Counted from the first letter of the stretch, positions 43,177-55,673 are shown. The stretch is 64,000 nt of DNA from Syngnathus acus (GCF_901709675.1 NC_051098.1:490000-553999); one strand, 5' to 3'. Numbers and translations are program-made. The notes: generated by a model not told the origin, from the sequence alone.

Positions 43177-43718
43177 CCTAATGCTGTTGAAGATAACATC
43201 GATCACGAACTCTACATTCAATTCAGCAGATTTACCTTACGTAATAGTTACATTTTCAATATAATTGATTACAAATTAGAATACTTAAATGTTACTTGTT
43301 TTCGATAAACATATAAGGACCTGCGTTTGGAGTACTTCTTTAGAAAGACAGACCTGTCAATTATGCTTTGAGGAGTGGAAAAAAATGTTTTGGAGATACG
43401 GATGAACTCTTTAGAGAGACATCCAGCCGAGAAAAAGATATTGGTTCTAAGATCCTTCTTTAACAGTATAGTGTTAATGTAAGTTATAAATATTTAACTT
43501 TTCTTGTCACAGAGGAAGCTTGATGCTGTCATTTAGGTCGTAACAGCGACATAATGTTCAACGTCGCATTGAAACAATGCTCTAATTTACATGGTAAACA
43601 GTAATATCGCAGTTTGATTTTACATTTTAAAAAGAACTACTCTGATCATGTTCATTCCCTCAATACTCCACAAGGAAGTAAAGAACGTTCATCAAAGGTG
43701 AAGGACATATTTCACCTT
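43177..43718. repeat. Spacer between U5 and LINE-C, copy A
   Basis: AT-rich, no gene. Almost identical to 49760-50301. Replaced by satellite in front of LINE-C copy 1. Confidence 0.6.
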
Positions 43719-45390
43719 CCTGCTTGAAAGTCTGCGCTGAGCAGCTGGCGCCCACCTTTGCACGGATCTTTAACCGTTCTCTGGAGCTGTGTGAGGTGCC
43801 CTCGTGCTTCAAGAGCTCCACCATCGTTCCAGTGGCCAAGAAGCCCGCCATCACAGGTTTGAATGACTATAGACCTGTCGCACTGACATCTGTGGTCATG
43901 AAATCTTTCGAGAGGTTAGTGCTGAACCACCTGAAGGATGTCACGGGCCCCCTGCTTGACCCCTCCAGTTTGCCTACCGGGCAAACAGGTCAGTGGATGA
44001 TGCGGTCAACATGGGACTGCACTACATCCTGCACCACCTGGACACCCCAGGAACGTACGCCAGGATCCTGTTCGTGGACTTCAGCTCGGCGTTCAACACC
44101 ATCGCTCCTGACATCCTCCAACAGAAGCTCATCCAGCTTGCGGTGCCTGCCTCCACCTGTCAGTGGATCACCAGCTTCCTGACCAACAGGAGACAGCGTG
44201 TGAGGCTGGGGGGCATCACATCTGACACCCGGACCACCAATACTGGAGCCCCTCAGGGGTGCGTCCTCTCCCCACTGCTCTTCTCTCTCTACACCAATGA
44301 TTTCTCCTCAGGTGACTCTCCTGTGAAGCTCCTGAAGTATGCAGACGACACCACTCTCATCGGACTGATCCAGGACGGTGATGAGGCTGCGTACAGACAG
44401 GAGGTGGAGCGGCTGGTCCACTGGTGCAGCCAAAACCACCTGGAGCTGAACTCGCTCAAGACCGTGGAGATGACAGTGGATTTCAGGCGAGACCCTTCAC
44501 CACTTTTACCCCTCACTATCCGCAGTAATACTATTCTCTCCACAGACACCTTCAAGTTCCTGGGAACCACAATCTCTCGGGACCTGAAATGGACTGGCCA
44601 CATAGACTCTGTCCGGAAGAAGGCCCAGCAGAGGCTGTACTTCCTGAGACAGCTCAAGAAGTTCAACCTGCCGCGAGTGCTTCTGAAGACCTTCTACACT
44701 GCCATCATCCAGTCTGTCCTCTGCACCTCCATCACTGTCTGGTTTGGATCGGCCTCCAAACAAGACAAGCACAGACTGCAACGGACAATCAGGACTGCTG
44801 AAAAAATCATTGGAATCAACCTCCCATCTATCCAAGACGTGTACCTGTCCAGGACCAGGAAACGTGCAAGGAACATCTCTACAGACCCTTCTCACCCAGG
44901 TTGCAGTCTGTTTGAACTACTCCCCTCCGGACGGCGTTACAGAGCTCGGTACGCCAAAACCAGCAGACACAGAGACAGCTTCTTCCCCCAGGCTGTTGCT
45001 CTGATGAACTCACACCACTCTTAGAGTCTCAGAGTCATTACTGAGCAATAACATCCTGCTCTCCACACCTTTTTGAATTTGTCTACACTGTTTGTACTAT
45101 GTGTCCTCTCTGCATCCATTGCAGCCTGGTCATCCTGGAAGAGGGCCCTTCCTATCTGTGGTCTCTTCTCAAGGTTTCTCATTTACCCTAGCTGGAGTTT
45201 TGAGTTTTTCCTTGCCCTTTTGGGAGTTTAAGATCAGGGGATGTTTGAGAATATTTGCCATTTTTCACATGTCCTGGTGTTAGTCACCTAAATGTTGAAC
45301 AGAGGCTGTGATTTACCGAAGTCAAATTCCTTGTTTGGCACGCTCAAACATGGCGAATAAAAAAACTCTTGAATATTGAATCTTGAATAT
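43719..45390 (+). mobile_element. LINE-C, array copy 2
   Basis: Same 5' truncation as 34856 and 50302. Ends with ttgaatattgaatcttgaat. It is part of the repeated array unit, so it was amplified with the snRNA genes and not by separate insertions. Confidence 0.88.
43724..45024 (+). pseudogene. LINE-C reverse transcriptase, one frameshift
   Basis: RT blocks in order: [71 protein letters not shown], active-site KYADDTTLIGL, KAQQRLYFLRQLKKF and the closing LPSGRRYRARYAK; stop at 45024. A single missing C near 43963 (in a C run, compared with 50540) shifts the frame between the first two parts. The endonuclease is absent. Confidence 0.85.
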
Positions 45391-46201
45391 GATAAATCAT
45401 TATCCTACGCCAGCTTCACGCTCAGGAAGGAACATCAATTCTCATCGTCGTAGTTAGCGAGACCGTCACTTTAGAAAAGCATTTCTCAAATTAAGCGCTA
45501 TAGAAATTATCCCTGAAAGTATAGTCTTGACTCCATTACGGGCGGCGGGGATGTCATCTGCGAGAGTATCATTTTTACCCAGAGGGCAACCTTTGTCCAA
45601 ATTCACTACACCACGACTAGTAAAGGACTATGTTAGATTAGATTGAGCGTCGACGTCATTGAAAAATAACATCATGAGGCTTTTAAAAATGCCTATAGTA
45701 GCCAAACAATCAACTTTACATTGTAGACACGTTTCAGTTCATCCACCGGCCGTGAGCACTGATGACGAATACTTTGTATTGCCCATCGATCCATTTTCTG
45801 TACCGCTTGTCCCCACGGGGGGTCGCGGGCGTGCTGGAGCCAATCCCAGCAGTCATCGGGCAGTAGGCGGGGGACACCTTGAAACGTTTGCCAGTCAATC
45901 GCAGGGCACACAGACGAAAAACCGTCCGCACTCGCACCTACGGGCAATTTGGAGCGCTCAATGGGGCCTATCATGCATGTTTTGGGGAAATGGAAGGAAA
46001 CCAGAGTGGAGAACGTGCACAATGCAAACAAACAGGTCGGGCAAGGGAGTTGGAACCGAACGCTATGAGCAGCAGAGCAAGCGTGGACTCACAACGACAC
46101 GTTTTAAGTGTAAACATTTCCATAGAATCGCCATCAAGTGGTGCGTTTTATATTTGGGACAAACGCAATTGATTATTATTTGGTTACCATTTACATTTGA
46201 T
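45391..46201 (-). repeat. Spacer between LINE-C and truncated U1, copy 2
   Basis: Near-identical to 36527-37340. At about 45515 it has the uninterrupted gaaagtatagtc that is the empty site for the 52109 insertion. Confidence 0.6.
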
Positions 46202-46276
46202 CAGGGGAGAGCGCGAACGCAGTCCCCCACTACCAGAAATTATGCAGTCGAGATTCCCACATTTGGGGAATTCGCA
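46202..46276 (-). pseudogene. Truncated U1 snRNA, copy 2
   Basis: Same 75 nt remnant and same break point as 37341-37415. 5' half and promoter missing. Confidence 0.9.
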
Positions 46277-47076
46277 ATGAGACAGCATTCGTAGAACTGT
46301 TAACATAGTACACCTTTAGTCATTACAAAACCAAAACATTATAAATTAAGAAAAATAGATTCAAAAATATTACCATCATGCTTTAAACGGCTATACACAT
46401 ATTTTTTAATAACAAACCAAACTTGCACCCATTAACAATAATATATATCTATTGTATATTGTATTGAAATGTATGTAATGTTATAGGAACCTGCTGTAAA
46501 ACAGTTCTTGAACTGAGTCAGGCCAGTCCATGAAACTTTGATGTTACATGTCGACCTTTCCTTTAAATAAACTGAAAACTGATGCTTTGCTTCTTTTTCT
46601 ACTCCCTCCACGCCTTTGTTCACCTCCTTTTCTTAGAGTCGCCATCTAGTGGTGATGGCAGCAACCATAATAAACCATAATAAATGAAGTCAAAACGTGC
46701 CTATCATGCATTGCCTCTTTTCACCTGAGAACCCTAAAACGGTATGAATTTGTATTTATTGAAAATCTCCAACATTACTGCAGAAAAAATATATATATTT
46801 CTTTTTCTGAACAAGTTTTGAAAATTACATTTTCTTAAAAATTGGAGAACAAGAATTATACTAAAAATTCCTGGAACAATGATAGGAAAATCTCAAGCAA
46901 AGAAAGACATTTTAATTATATTTTAGAACGGTTACGTATATTCTTGCGGCCGCTCAAGTCGAGCCGTCATGAACTTGAATCAAGCCCCATCAAGACATGA
47001 CTTTCTGCTTTATCCTGTGAGAATGGATTGCGATGTCTTCCTGAGTAAATTACTCTTGATTTGACCAGTAGAGGGG
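46277..47076 (-). repeat. Spacer between truncated U1 and U2, copy 2
   Basis: Near-identical to 37416-38304, minus one ~100 bp piece near the U2 end. Nothing else recognised. Confidence 0.55.
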
Positions 47077-47263
47077 GGTGCACCGTCCCTGGAGATACTG
47101 CAATACCAGGTCGATGCGTGGAGTGGACGGAGCAAGCCCCTATTCCATCTCCCTGTTCCAAAAATCATTTTAATATATGGTCCCCGGATAGGGGATGTAT
47201 CAGATATTAAACTGATAAGAACAGATACTACACTAGATCTTAGCCAAAAGGCCGAGAAGCGAT
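47077..47263 (-). ncRNA. U2 snRNA gene, divergent copy B1
   Basis: 187 nt on the minus strand. GUAGUA and the Sm site are intact. It differs from the other copies at several places: GAUCUAGUGUAG for GAUCAAGUGUAG near nt 29, GAUACAUCC for GAUACGUCC, and changes in stems III/IV (for example aagcccctattccatctccc). It follows the truncated U1 and may be a variant or decaying gene. Confidence 0.9.
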
Positions 47264-47617
47264 AACCAGAAATGGGTCTGAGGAAACCACTTAAATAAAG
47301 AGACTACCAATTCAAGTTACGGTTTAAATATATCGATGGCTGACACTCGCACCTACGGGCAATTTGGAGCGCTCAATGGGCCCTATCATGCATGTTTTGG
47401 GGAAATGGAAGGAAACCAGAGTGGAGAACGTGCACAATGCAAACAGGTCGGGGAAGGGAGTTGGAACCGAACGCTATGAGCAGCAGAGCAAGCGTGGACT
47501 CACAACGACACGTTTTAAGTGTAAACATTTCCATAGAATGGCCATCAAGTGGTGCGTTTTATATTTTGGCTGAAACGCAATTGTTGATCATTATTTGGTT
47601 ACCATTCACATTTTGAT
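47264..47617 (-). repeat. U2 upstream/U1 downstream spacer, copy B
   Basis: Holds the U2 B1 promoter (ggtagtctctttatttaagt) and the U1 3' flank. Contains the empty site of the hAT at 39537. Confidence 0.55.
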
Positions 47618-47782
47618 CAGGGGAGAGCGCGAACGCAGTCCCCCACTACCAGAAATTATGCAGTCGAGATTCCCACATTTGGGGAATTCGCAGGGGTCAA
47701 CACAAACCGGAGTGCAATGGCTGAGCCTCACCCTGGGTGAACCACCTTCTTGATCACGGTATCTCCCCTGCCAGGTAAGTAT
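47618..47782 (-). ncRNA. U1 snRNA gene, copy B
   Basis: 165 nt on the minus strand, with AUACUUACCUGGCAGGGGAG at the 5' end and all U1 stem-loops; same length class as human U1. One extra A in the third loop region compared with copies A and C (acacaaaccgg). Promoter on the right, as in copy A. Confidence 0.97.
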
Positions 47783-48475
47783 GAGTTGTACAAGTCGCCG
47801 GGGCCGAAGTCTTTACCGCGCACACCATCTTCAGTCAGAGGCTAATTTGCTACAAAAGTGTGAGCACACATATTCGGTGGATGAGACAGCATTCGTAGAA
47901 CTGTTAACATAGTACACCTTTAGTCATTACAAAACCAAAACATTATAAATTAAGTAAAAAATAGATTCAAAAACATTACCATCATGCTTTGCTTCTTTTT
48001 CTACTGCCTCCACGCCTTTGTTCACCTCCTTTTTCTTAGAGTCGCCATCTAGTGGTGATGGCAGCAACCATAATAAACCATAATAAATGAAGTCAAAACA
48101 TGCCCATCATGCATTGCCTCTTTTCACCTGAGAACCCTAAAACGGTATGAATTTGTATTTATTGAAAATCTCCAACATTACCGCAGAAAAATATATATAT
48201 TTCTTTTTCTGAACAAGTTTTGAAAATTACATTTTCTTAAACTTTTGAGAACAAGAATTGTACTAAAAATTCATGGAACAATGATAGGAAAATCTCAAGC
48301 AATGAAAGACATTTTAATCATATTTTAGAACGGTTACGTAAATTCTTGCTGCCGCTCAAGTCGAGCCGTCATGAACTTGAATCAAACCCTCCGTCATTGA
48401 CTTTCTGCTTTATCCTGTGAGAATAAAGCTAACGGATTGTGATGTAAACTACTCTCGATTTGACCAGTAGAGGGG
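47783..48475 (-). repeat. U1 upstream/U2 downstream spacer, copy B
   Basis: Same as 41209-41894, with the possible U1 proximal element and U2 3' box. Confidence 0.6.
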
Positions 48476-48662
48476 GGTGCACCGTTCCTGGAGGTACTGC
48501 AATACCGGGTCGATGCATGGAGTGGACGGAGCAAGCACCTATTCCAGCTCCCTGCTCCAAAAATCAATTTAATATATGGTCCCCGGATAGGGGACGTATC
48601 AGATATTAAACTGATAAGAACAGATACTACACTTGATCTTAGCCAAAAGGCCGAGAAGCGAT
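48476..48662 (-). ncRNA. U2 snRNA gene, copy B2
   Basis: 187 nt on the minus strand, essentially equal to copy A but with the complete last stem (gttcctgg). All U2 landmarks are intact. Confidence 0.97.
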
Positions 48663-49644
48663 AACCAAAACTGGGTGAGGAAACTACTTCAATAAAGAGA
48701 CTACCAATTCAAGTTACGGTTTGAATATATCGACTCATACTAATGCCACGTAGCGACCACCCAAACAACAACTATTAACAGTCTGGAATGATAATGCGTC
48801 ACTGTGCTGTTTTCAACCTGCGCATCGATCAAATGGTTGCTGATTTTCCTGTGTTCACGTAGGTTTAGTGTCAGTTGGTTCACGTTGACCCAATAGAATA
48901 ATGATGAACTGAGCTCCTGATGGGAATAGCTTTTAATGACCAACAAAACGAATTAGTCATTCGCCAAAAACAATCCGATCTTTGGATACATTTCGGGACC
49001 GAAAGCACAATAGCTGTTTGATGAACATTTTGACGAAAAAAAAAAACACGCAGCAAAAAAACACGCGGCCCACTTCGCCAAACTACTTCCTATTTTCTGC
49101 TGTGGCAAATTACATTAACCCTCGAACCCCACCATCGCAGTGGAGGTGAATTGCATTCCAATCCATGCCAGCATTTCTTAACACTCATTTGAGAAATTAC
49201 GATCGTCTTTTGTTTCCCGATTTGTGTTGAATAAAAATCTGAAATTACAAATGTGAAAATAACACTCGGAAATCGGATCATTTCCCGTTCTCTCATACCA
49301 AAAGTACACGGACCAAGACATACAACTGTTTATACGTTCAAAACTCACACTCAAAATAGTTGCCCAATCGATAGGTGACGCTGTTTGAAATAACGAGCGC
49401 CAACGTCGTGAATCAGGTATCCGTAATCCTGTGCGCCAACAATGTTCAAAGGAAAAAACACATTAATGAACACAAAATACTCGTTTAAACTGTCTATTTA
49501 GGTGGAGTCCTTCTAAGTATAGTAAATCTATGAACGTCTATTGTTTGTATTAGAAGGAATGGTTGCTGCAATTTCAGCGTGAGACCGCCTGTTAATTTGG
49601 TGAGACCAGCAATGGGGTGGCCCGTTTAGACCCGACTCAGTAGT
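48663..49644. promoter_or_regulatory. Divergent U2/U5 spacer, copy B
   Basis: Same as 42081-43062 with few differences. Contains both promoters. Confidence 0.55.
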
Positions 49645-49759
49645 TCACTCTTGTTTCTCTTCAGATCGTATAAATCTTTCGCCTTTTACTAAAGATTTCC
49701 GTGGGGAGGAACAACAAGAGTCTATCTCAATTTTTTGATGCTCTGCGAAAGCGGAGCTA
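49645..49759 (+). ncRNA. U5 snRNA gene, copy B
   Basis: About 115 nt on the plus strand, equal to copy A apart from one extra T in the first stem (cactcttgtttctc). Loop I and Sm site intact. Confidence 0.95.
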
Positions 49760-50301
49760 CCTAATGCTGTTGAAGATAACATCGATCACGAACTCTACAT
49801 TCAATTCAGCAGATTTACCTTACGTAATAGTTACATTTTCAATATAATTGATTACAAATTAGAATACTTAAATGTTACTTGTTTTCGATAAACATATAAG
49901 GACCTGCGTTTGGAGTACTTCTTTAGAAAGACAGACCTGTCAATTATGCTTTGAGGAGTGGAAAAAAATGTTTTGGAGATACGGATGAACTCTTTAGAGA
50001 GACATCCAGCCGAGAAAAAGATATTGGTTCTAAGATCCTTCTTTAACAGTATAGTGTTAATGTAAGTTATAAATATTTAACTTTTCTTGTCACAGAGGAA
50101 GCTTGATGCTGTCATTTAGGTCGTAACAGCGACATAATGTTCAACGTCGCATTGAAACAATGCTCTAATTTACATGGTAAACAGTAATATCGCAGTTTGA
50201 TTTTACATTTTAAAAAGAACTACTCTGATCATGTTCATTCCCTCAATACTCCACAAGGAAGTAAAGAACGTTCATCAAAGGTGAAGGACATATTTCACCT
50301 T
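49760..50301. repeat. Spacer between U5 and LINE-C, copy B
   Basis: Same as 43177-43718. Nothing recognised. Confidence 0.6.
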
Positions 50302-51977
50302 CCTGCTTGAAAGTCTGCGCTGAGCAGCTGGCGCCCACCTTTGCACGGATCTTAACCGTTCTCTGGAGCTGTGTGAGGTGCCCTCGTGCTTCAAGAGCTC
50401 CACCATCGTTCCAGTGGCCAAGAAGCCCGCCATCACAGGTTTGAATGACTATAGACCTGTCGCACTGACATCTGTGGTCATGAAATCTTTCGAGAGGTTA
50501 GTGCTGAACCACCTGAAGGATGTCACGGGCCCCCTGCTTGACCCCCTCCAGTTTGCCTACCGGGCAAACAGGTCAGTGGATGATGCGGTCAACATGGGAC
50601 TGCACTACATCCTGCACCACCTGGACACCCCAGGAACGTACGCCAGGATCCTGTTCGTGGACTTCAGCTCGGCGTTCAACACCATCGCTCCTGACATCCT
50701 CCAACAGAAGCTCATCCAGCTTGCGGTGCCTGCCTCCACCTGTCAGTGGATCACCAGCTTCCTGACCAACAGGAGACAGCGTGTGAGGCTGGGGGGCATC
50801 ACATCTGACACCCGGACCACCAATACTGGAGCCCCTCAGGGGTGCGTCCTCTCCCACTGCTCTTCTCTCTCTACACCAATGATTTCTCCTCAGGTGACTC
50901 TCCTGTGAAGCTCCTGAAGTATGCAGACGACACCACTCTCATCGGACTGATCCAGGACGGTGATGAGGCTGCGTACAGACAGGAGGTGGAGCGGCTGGTC
51001 CACTGGTGCAGCCAAAACCACCTGGAGCTGAACTCGCTCAAGACCGTGGAGATGACAGTGGATTTCAGGCGAGACCCTTCACCACTTTTACCCCTCACTA
51101 TCCGCAGTAATACTATTCTCTCCACAGACACCTTCAAGTTCCTGGGAACCACAATCTCTCGGGACCTGAAATGGACTGGCCACATAGACTCTGTCCGGAA
51201 GAAGGCCCAGCAGAGGCTGTACTTCCTGAGACAGCTCAAGAAGTTCAACCTGCCGCGAGTGCTTCTGAAGACCTTCTACACTGCCATCATCCAGTCTGTC
51301 CTCTGCACCTCCATCACTGTCTGGTTTGGATCGGCCTCCAAACAAGACAAGCACAGACTGCAACGGACAATCAGGACTGCTGAAAAAATCATTGGAATCA
51401 ACCTCCCATCTATCCAAGACGTGTACCTGTCCAGGACCAGGAAACGTGCAAGGAACATCTCTACAGACCCTTCTCACCCAGGTTGCAGTCTGTTTGAACT
51501 ACTCCCCTCCGGACGGCGTTACAGAGCTCGGTACGCCAAAACCAGCAGACACAGAGACAGCTTCTTCCCCCAGGCTGTTGCTCTGATGAACTCACACCAC
51601 TCTTAGAGTCTCAGAGTCATTACTGAGCAATAACATCCTGCTCTCCACACCTTTTTTGAATTTGTCTACACTGTTTGTACTATGTGTCCTCTCTGCATCC
51701 ATTGCAGCCTGGTCATCCTGGAAGAGGGCCCTTCCTATCTGTGGTCTCTTCTCAAGGTTTCTCATTTACCCTAGCTGGAGTTTTGAGTTTTTCCTTGCCC
51801 TTTTGGGAGTTTAAGATCAGGGGATGTTTGAGAATATTTGCCATTTTTCACATGTCCTGAGTGTTGTTAGTCACCTAAATGTTGAACAGAGGCTGTGATT
51901 TACCGAAGTCAAATTCCTTGTTTGGCACGCTCAAACATGGCGAATAAAAAAACTCTTGAATATTGAATCTTGAATAT
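50302..51977 (+). mobile_element. LINE-C, array copy 3
   Basis: Same truncation and tail as copies 1 and 2. Confidence 0.88.
50303..51606 (+). pseudogene. LINE-C reverse transcriptase, two small frameshifts
   Basis: Same domain order as 43724-45024. Here the frame breaks at a T run near 50352 (cttaacc for ctttaacc) and a C run near 50851 (tctccca for tctcccca), different places from copy 2. KYADDTTLIGL is intact. Stop at 51606. Confidence 0.85.
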
Positions 51978-52347
51978 GATAAATCATTATCCTACGCCAG
52001 CTTCACGCTCAGGAAGGAACATCAATTCTCATCGTCGTAGTTAGCGAGACCGTCACTTTAGAAAAGCATTTCTCAAATTAAGCGCTATAGAAATGATCCC
52101 TGAAAGTACCGTATTTTCCGGACTATAAGGCGCACCTAAAAACCTAAAATTTTCTCAAAAGCCGACAGTGCGCCTTATAGTCCAGTGCGCCTTATATATG
52201 GATCAATTGATGAATTTGTTGATCCATACTGGTTGTACACAGTGCTCTGCCAAAATGTTTCAGTACGTTTTAGTACGACTAGTAAATTACAAGGTCGCAT
52301 CGCTTCCCAACATTACGGCAACTGTAGTCAGCGGGCGTCACCGAATA

Positions 52348-54189
52348 GGCTATTTCATTTCAAAATAGGCTGCTCCGTTAATGTTTCGAGTAAATTTACG
52401 GATCGATATGGAAGGGAAACATAGGTAAGCAGTACCAATGTGTTAGATCGAACTTTAGTCAGTTCCGATCATTTTATAGGAGATCGTTTGAGAAACGCGA
52501 TTGTTTACACTTTGCTGAGGCTCATGGGAGATTGCGAGCTGAGGCTCATGGGACTTTGCGGATGGCTAATGCTATAACGATAGTTGCTATACGTACCAGG
52601 CTATTTCATGTCAAAATAGGCTGCTCTGTTAATGTTTCAAGTAAATCTACGGATCGATATGGAAGGGAAACATAGGTAAGTAGTACCAATGCGTTAGATC
52701 GAACTTTAATCAGTTCCGATCATTTTATAGGAGATCGTTTGAGAAACGCGATTGTTTACACTTTGCTGAGGCTCATGGGAGATTGCGAGCTGAGGCTCAT
52801 GGGACTTTGCGGATGGCTAATGCTATAACGATAGCTGCTATACGTACCAGGCTATTTCATGTCAAAATAGGCTGCTCTGTTATTGTTTCGAGTAAATCTA
52901 CGGATCGATATGGAAGGGAAACATAGGTAAGTAGTACCAATGCGTTAGATCGAACTTTAGTCAGTTCCGATCATTTTATAGGAGATCGTTTGAGAAACGC
53001 GATTGTTTACACTTTGCTGAGGCTCATGGGAGATTGCGAGCTGAGGCTCATGGGACTTTGCGGATGGCTAATGCTATAACGATAGCTGCTATACGTACCA
53101 GGCTATTTCATGTCAAAATAGGCTGCTCTGTTAATGTTTCGAGTAAATTACGGATCGATATGGAAGGGAAACATAGGTAAGTAGTACCAATGTTAGATCG
53201 AACTTTAGTCAGTTCCGATCATTTTATAGGAGATCGTTTGAGAAACGCGATTGTTTACACTTTGCTGAGGCTCATGGGAGATTGCGAGCTGAGGCTCATG
53301 GGACTTTGCGGATGGCTAATGCTATAACGATAGCTGCTATACGTACCAGGCTATTTCATGTCAAAATAGGCTGCTCTGTTAATGTTTCAAGTAAATCTAC
53401 GGATCGATATGGAAGGGAAACATAGGTAAGTAGTACCAATGCGTTAGATCGAACTTTAATCAGTTCCGATCATTTTATAGGAGATCGTTTGAGAAACGCG
53501 ATTGTTTACACTTTGCTGAGGCTCATGGGAGATTGCGAGCTGAGGCTCATGGGACTTTGCGGATGGCCTAATGCTATAACGATAGCTGCTATACGTACCA
53601 GGCTATTCATGTCAAAATAGGCTGCTCTGTTATTGTTTCGAGTAAATCTACGGATCGATATGGAAGGGAAACATAGGTAAGTAGTACAATGCGTTAGATC
53701 GAACTTTAGTCAGTTCCGATCATTTTTATAGGAGATCGTTTGAGAAACGCGATTGTTTACACTTTGCTGAGGCTCATGGGAGATTGCGAGCTGAGGCTCA
53801 TGGGACTTTGCGGATGGCTAATGCTATAACGATAGCTGCTATACGTACCAGGCTATTTCATGTCAAAATAGGCTGCTCTGTTAATGTTTCGAGTAAATCT
53901 ACGGATCGATATGGAAGGGAACCTAGGTAAGTAGTACCAATGCGTTAGATCGAACTTTAGTCAGTTCCGATCATTTTATAGGAGATCGTTTGAGAACGCG
54001 ATTGTTTACGCTTTGCTGAGGCTCATGGGAGATTGCGAGCTGAGGCTCGTGGGACTTTGCGGATGGCTAATGCTATCACGATAGCTGCTATACGTACCAG
54101 GCTATTTCATGTCAAAATAGGCTGCTCTGTAATGTTTCGAGTAAATCTACGGATCGATATGGAAGGGAAACATAGGTAAGTAGTACCAA
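52348..54189 (+). repeat. Tandem array, 8 units of ~248-254 bp
   Basis: Units begin ggctatttcatgtcaaaata at 52348, 52599, 52850, 53101, 53349, 53601, 53851 and 54100. Inside each, gctgaggctcatggga is repeated once in a diverged form, 26 bp further on. The last unit is cut by the ERV at 54190 and continues at 61144-61217. Confidence 0.95.
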
Positions 54190-54926
54190 TGTTAGAAAAT
54201 GTATATATATGTTATCATGCGTTCTCTAATCAATGCTTTACCGCAATATTACTGCAATATATGCTTGCTGTTTGGCCTTGCTGTTTAATTGATGTACCAC
54301 AGAAGAGGAAAAGGTACGGCTGGGCCAGGAGAGAGGTTACAGCTGGGTCAGACAGGACGCAGCTGACAACTCAGCAAAAAGAAGACATCTACCGAGACAG
54401 TTCCTTCTTAACAAAGACCACTTTGTTAGACAACATGCCTCATTGCTGTCTTGCACCTCAGATGAACCTACAAGTGACCATCAAGTCTGGGTTTTCCAAA
54501 CTATCTTGATCGTAAGATTATGTTAGCGCGTATCCAGTAATAAATAACCTAGCTGTCTCATCCTACACAAGGTTCGTAAACCATCCCTTGCTATGTTTTT
54601 GACTAGAGATCAAGGGCTTTCTCTTCTCAACTCAAACTCTTTTTCCTCAGTTCTTATTAGTATGTAACACCTGGTGATTTTTTGCTACGAGGCAAAGCCC
54701 ACGTGCTTCCCCCTTCCTTTAGGGGTTTTGTCTCATAATTGTGGTAGGGCAAATCCAAATAAAAAGAGCGGGAGTGTACACAGATATTTAGTGTAGTGAG
54801 ATTGTTGTAAGCTGTCTGTTACTGCACTCCTCGCGAGAATAAAGACTTAATATTCTGTCTCACTTGTGGTTTGTTTGCTGTTGCTCTTCTCTTAATAGTT
54901 GTTCAGTCAGCTAATTAAACCTGACA
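54190..54926 (+). repeat. 5' LTR
   Basis: 737 bp, TG...CA. Contains ccaaataaaaagagcgg and cgcgagaataaagac, possible poly(A) signals. In the right LTR the second reads gcgagaaaagac and has lost the AATAAA. Confidence 0.92.
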
Positions 54927-54931
54927 GAAAT

Positions 54932-54949
54932 TGGCGGCTCGTCCGGGAT
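54932..54949 (+). other. Primer binding site, tRNA-Pro-like
   Basis: tggcggctcgtccgggat, five bases after the LTR. It is complementary to a tRNA-Pro 3' end with one difference, the usual primer of gamma-type retroviruses. Confidence 0.75.
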
Positions 54950-55204
54950 CTCGACACACCTTGAACGGTTCCAGCGGACTCTTCGACACAGGCGAAAATC
55001 CTCGGCCGAGGTAAACAAAAGCCCTTTGACGGGACTGTCTCGATCAGTCCGGCTGGACACCGGGAGTGTTGACGAGATTATCCGAGGAGGAGAATCAGCA
55101 GACTGTGAGTAGGAATATTAATTCTACTAAAAAGGAATGAATGTGCAGTGACAAGAGGTCACTTAAAACCTTGAGAATTCTAGACCCTATCAAGTGCAAT
55201 TAGA

Positions 55205-55412
55205 AACAGTTAAATTCCGCTGGGGCGTTGTGGAGCCCCCTAACTTACACGTTAGTTAAATTCCGCAGTGGGAGGGGCGGACTCCTCTGTTTTTCTAATG
55301 AAGTACAGGCAAATAGGAGCAGTTAAATTCCGCAGGGGCGTTGTGGAGCCCCCTAACTTGTACGTTAGTTAAATTCCGCAGTGGGAGGGGCGGACTCCTC
55401 TGTTATTCCTAA
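55205..55412 (+). repeat. Direct duplication in the ERV leader
   Basis: Two copies of ~111 bp starting cagttaaattccgc near 55208 and 55319, with a second attccgc motif inside each. It lies between the primer site and gag, where packaging signals usually sit. Confidence 0.75.
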
Positions 55413-55673
55413 AAAACGCACGTGGTGTGTTTGTGTTTGTGTACGGTTTGACTGAGAGTGATCTCATTTGAGCGCTCCTCTATATAAACACACAGGATTG
55501 TAACAGTGGCTTTGTGTGGGGGGCAGAGGCAAGAACTCTCCGCTCCCTTCGGGGAGGTGAAAGGAGACTTACCACACATCGAACTTTTAACCACTGTCCT
55601 GTGAATAAAGTTGGTTTTAGGACACTGTAGGTGCCATTCAAACTACCAACTCCAAAATTTAGAAAAATAAACC

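Larger units (their letters stand above)
34856..43718 (+). repeat. snRNA array, higher-order unit 1 (with LINE and hAT insertions)
   Basis: Order: LINE-C, spacer, truncated U1, spacer, U2 (interrupted), spacer with hAT, U1, spacer, U2, divergent spacer, U5, spacer. The length is 8.86 kb, which is the ~6.58 kb unit plus the 0.9 kb LINE in U2 and the 1.3 kb hAT. Confidence 0.8.
43719..50301 (+). repeat. snRNA array, higher-order unit 2 (clean, ~6.58 kb)
   Basis: LINE-C, spacer, truncated U1 (46202), spacer, U2 (47077), spacer, U1 (47618), spacer, U2 (48476), spacer, U5 (49645), spacer. This copy has no later insertion and is the reference unit: two U2, one intact and one broken U1, one U5. Confidence 0.88.

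Noticed and set aside
52348-54189. CRISPR-like or centromeric array
   Set aside because: Units are contiguous without spacers and lie in a transposon of a eukaryote genome; only eight copies.
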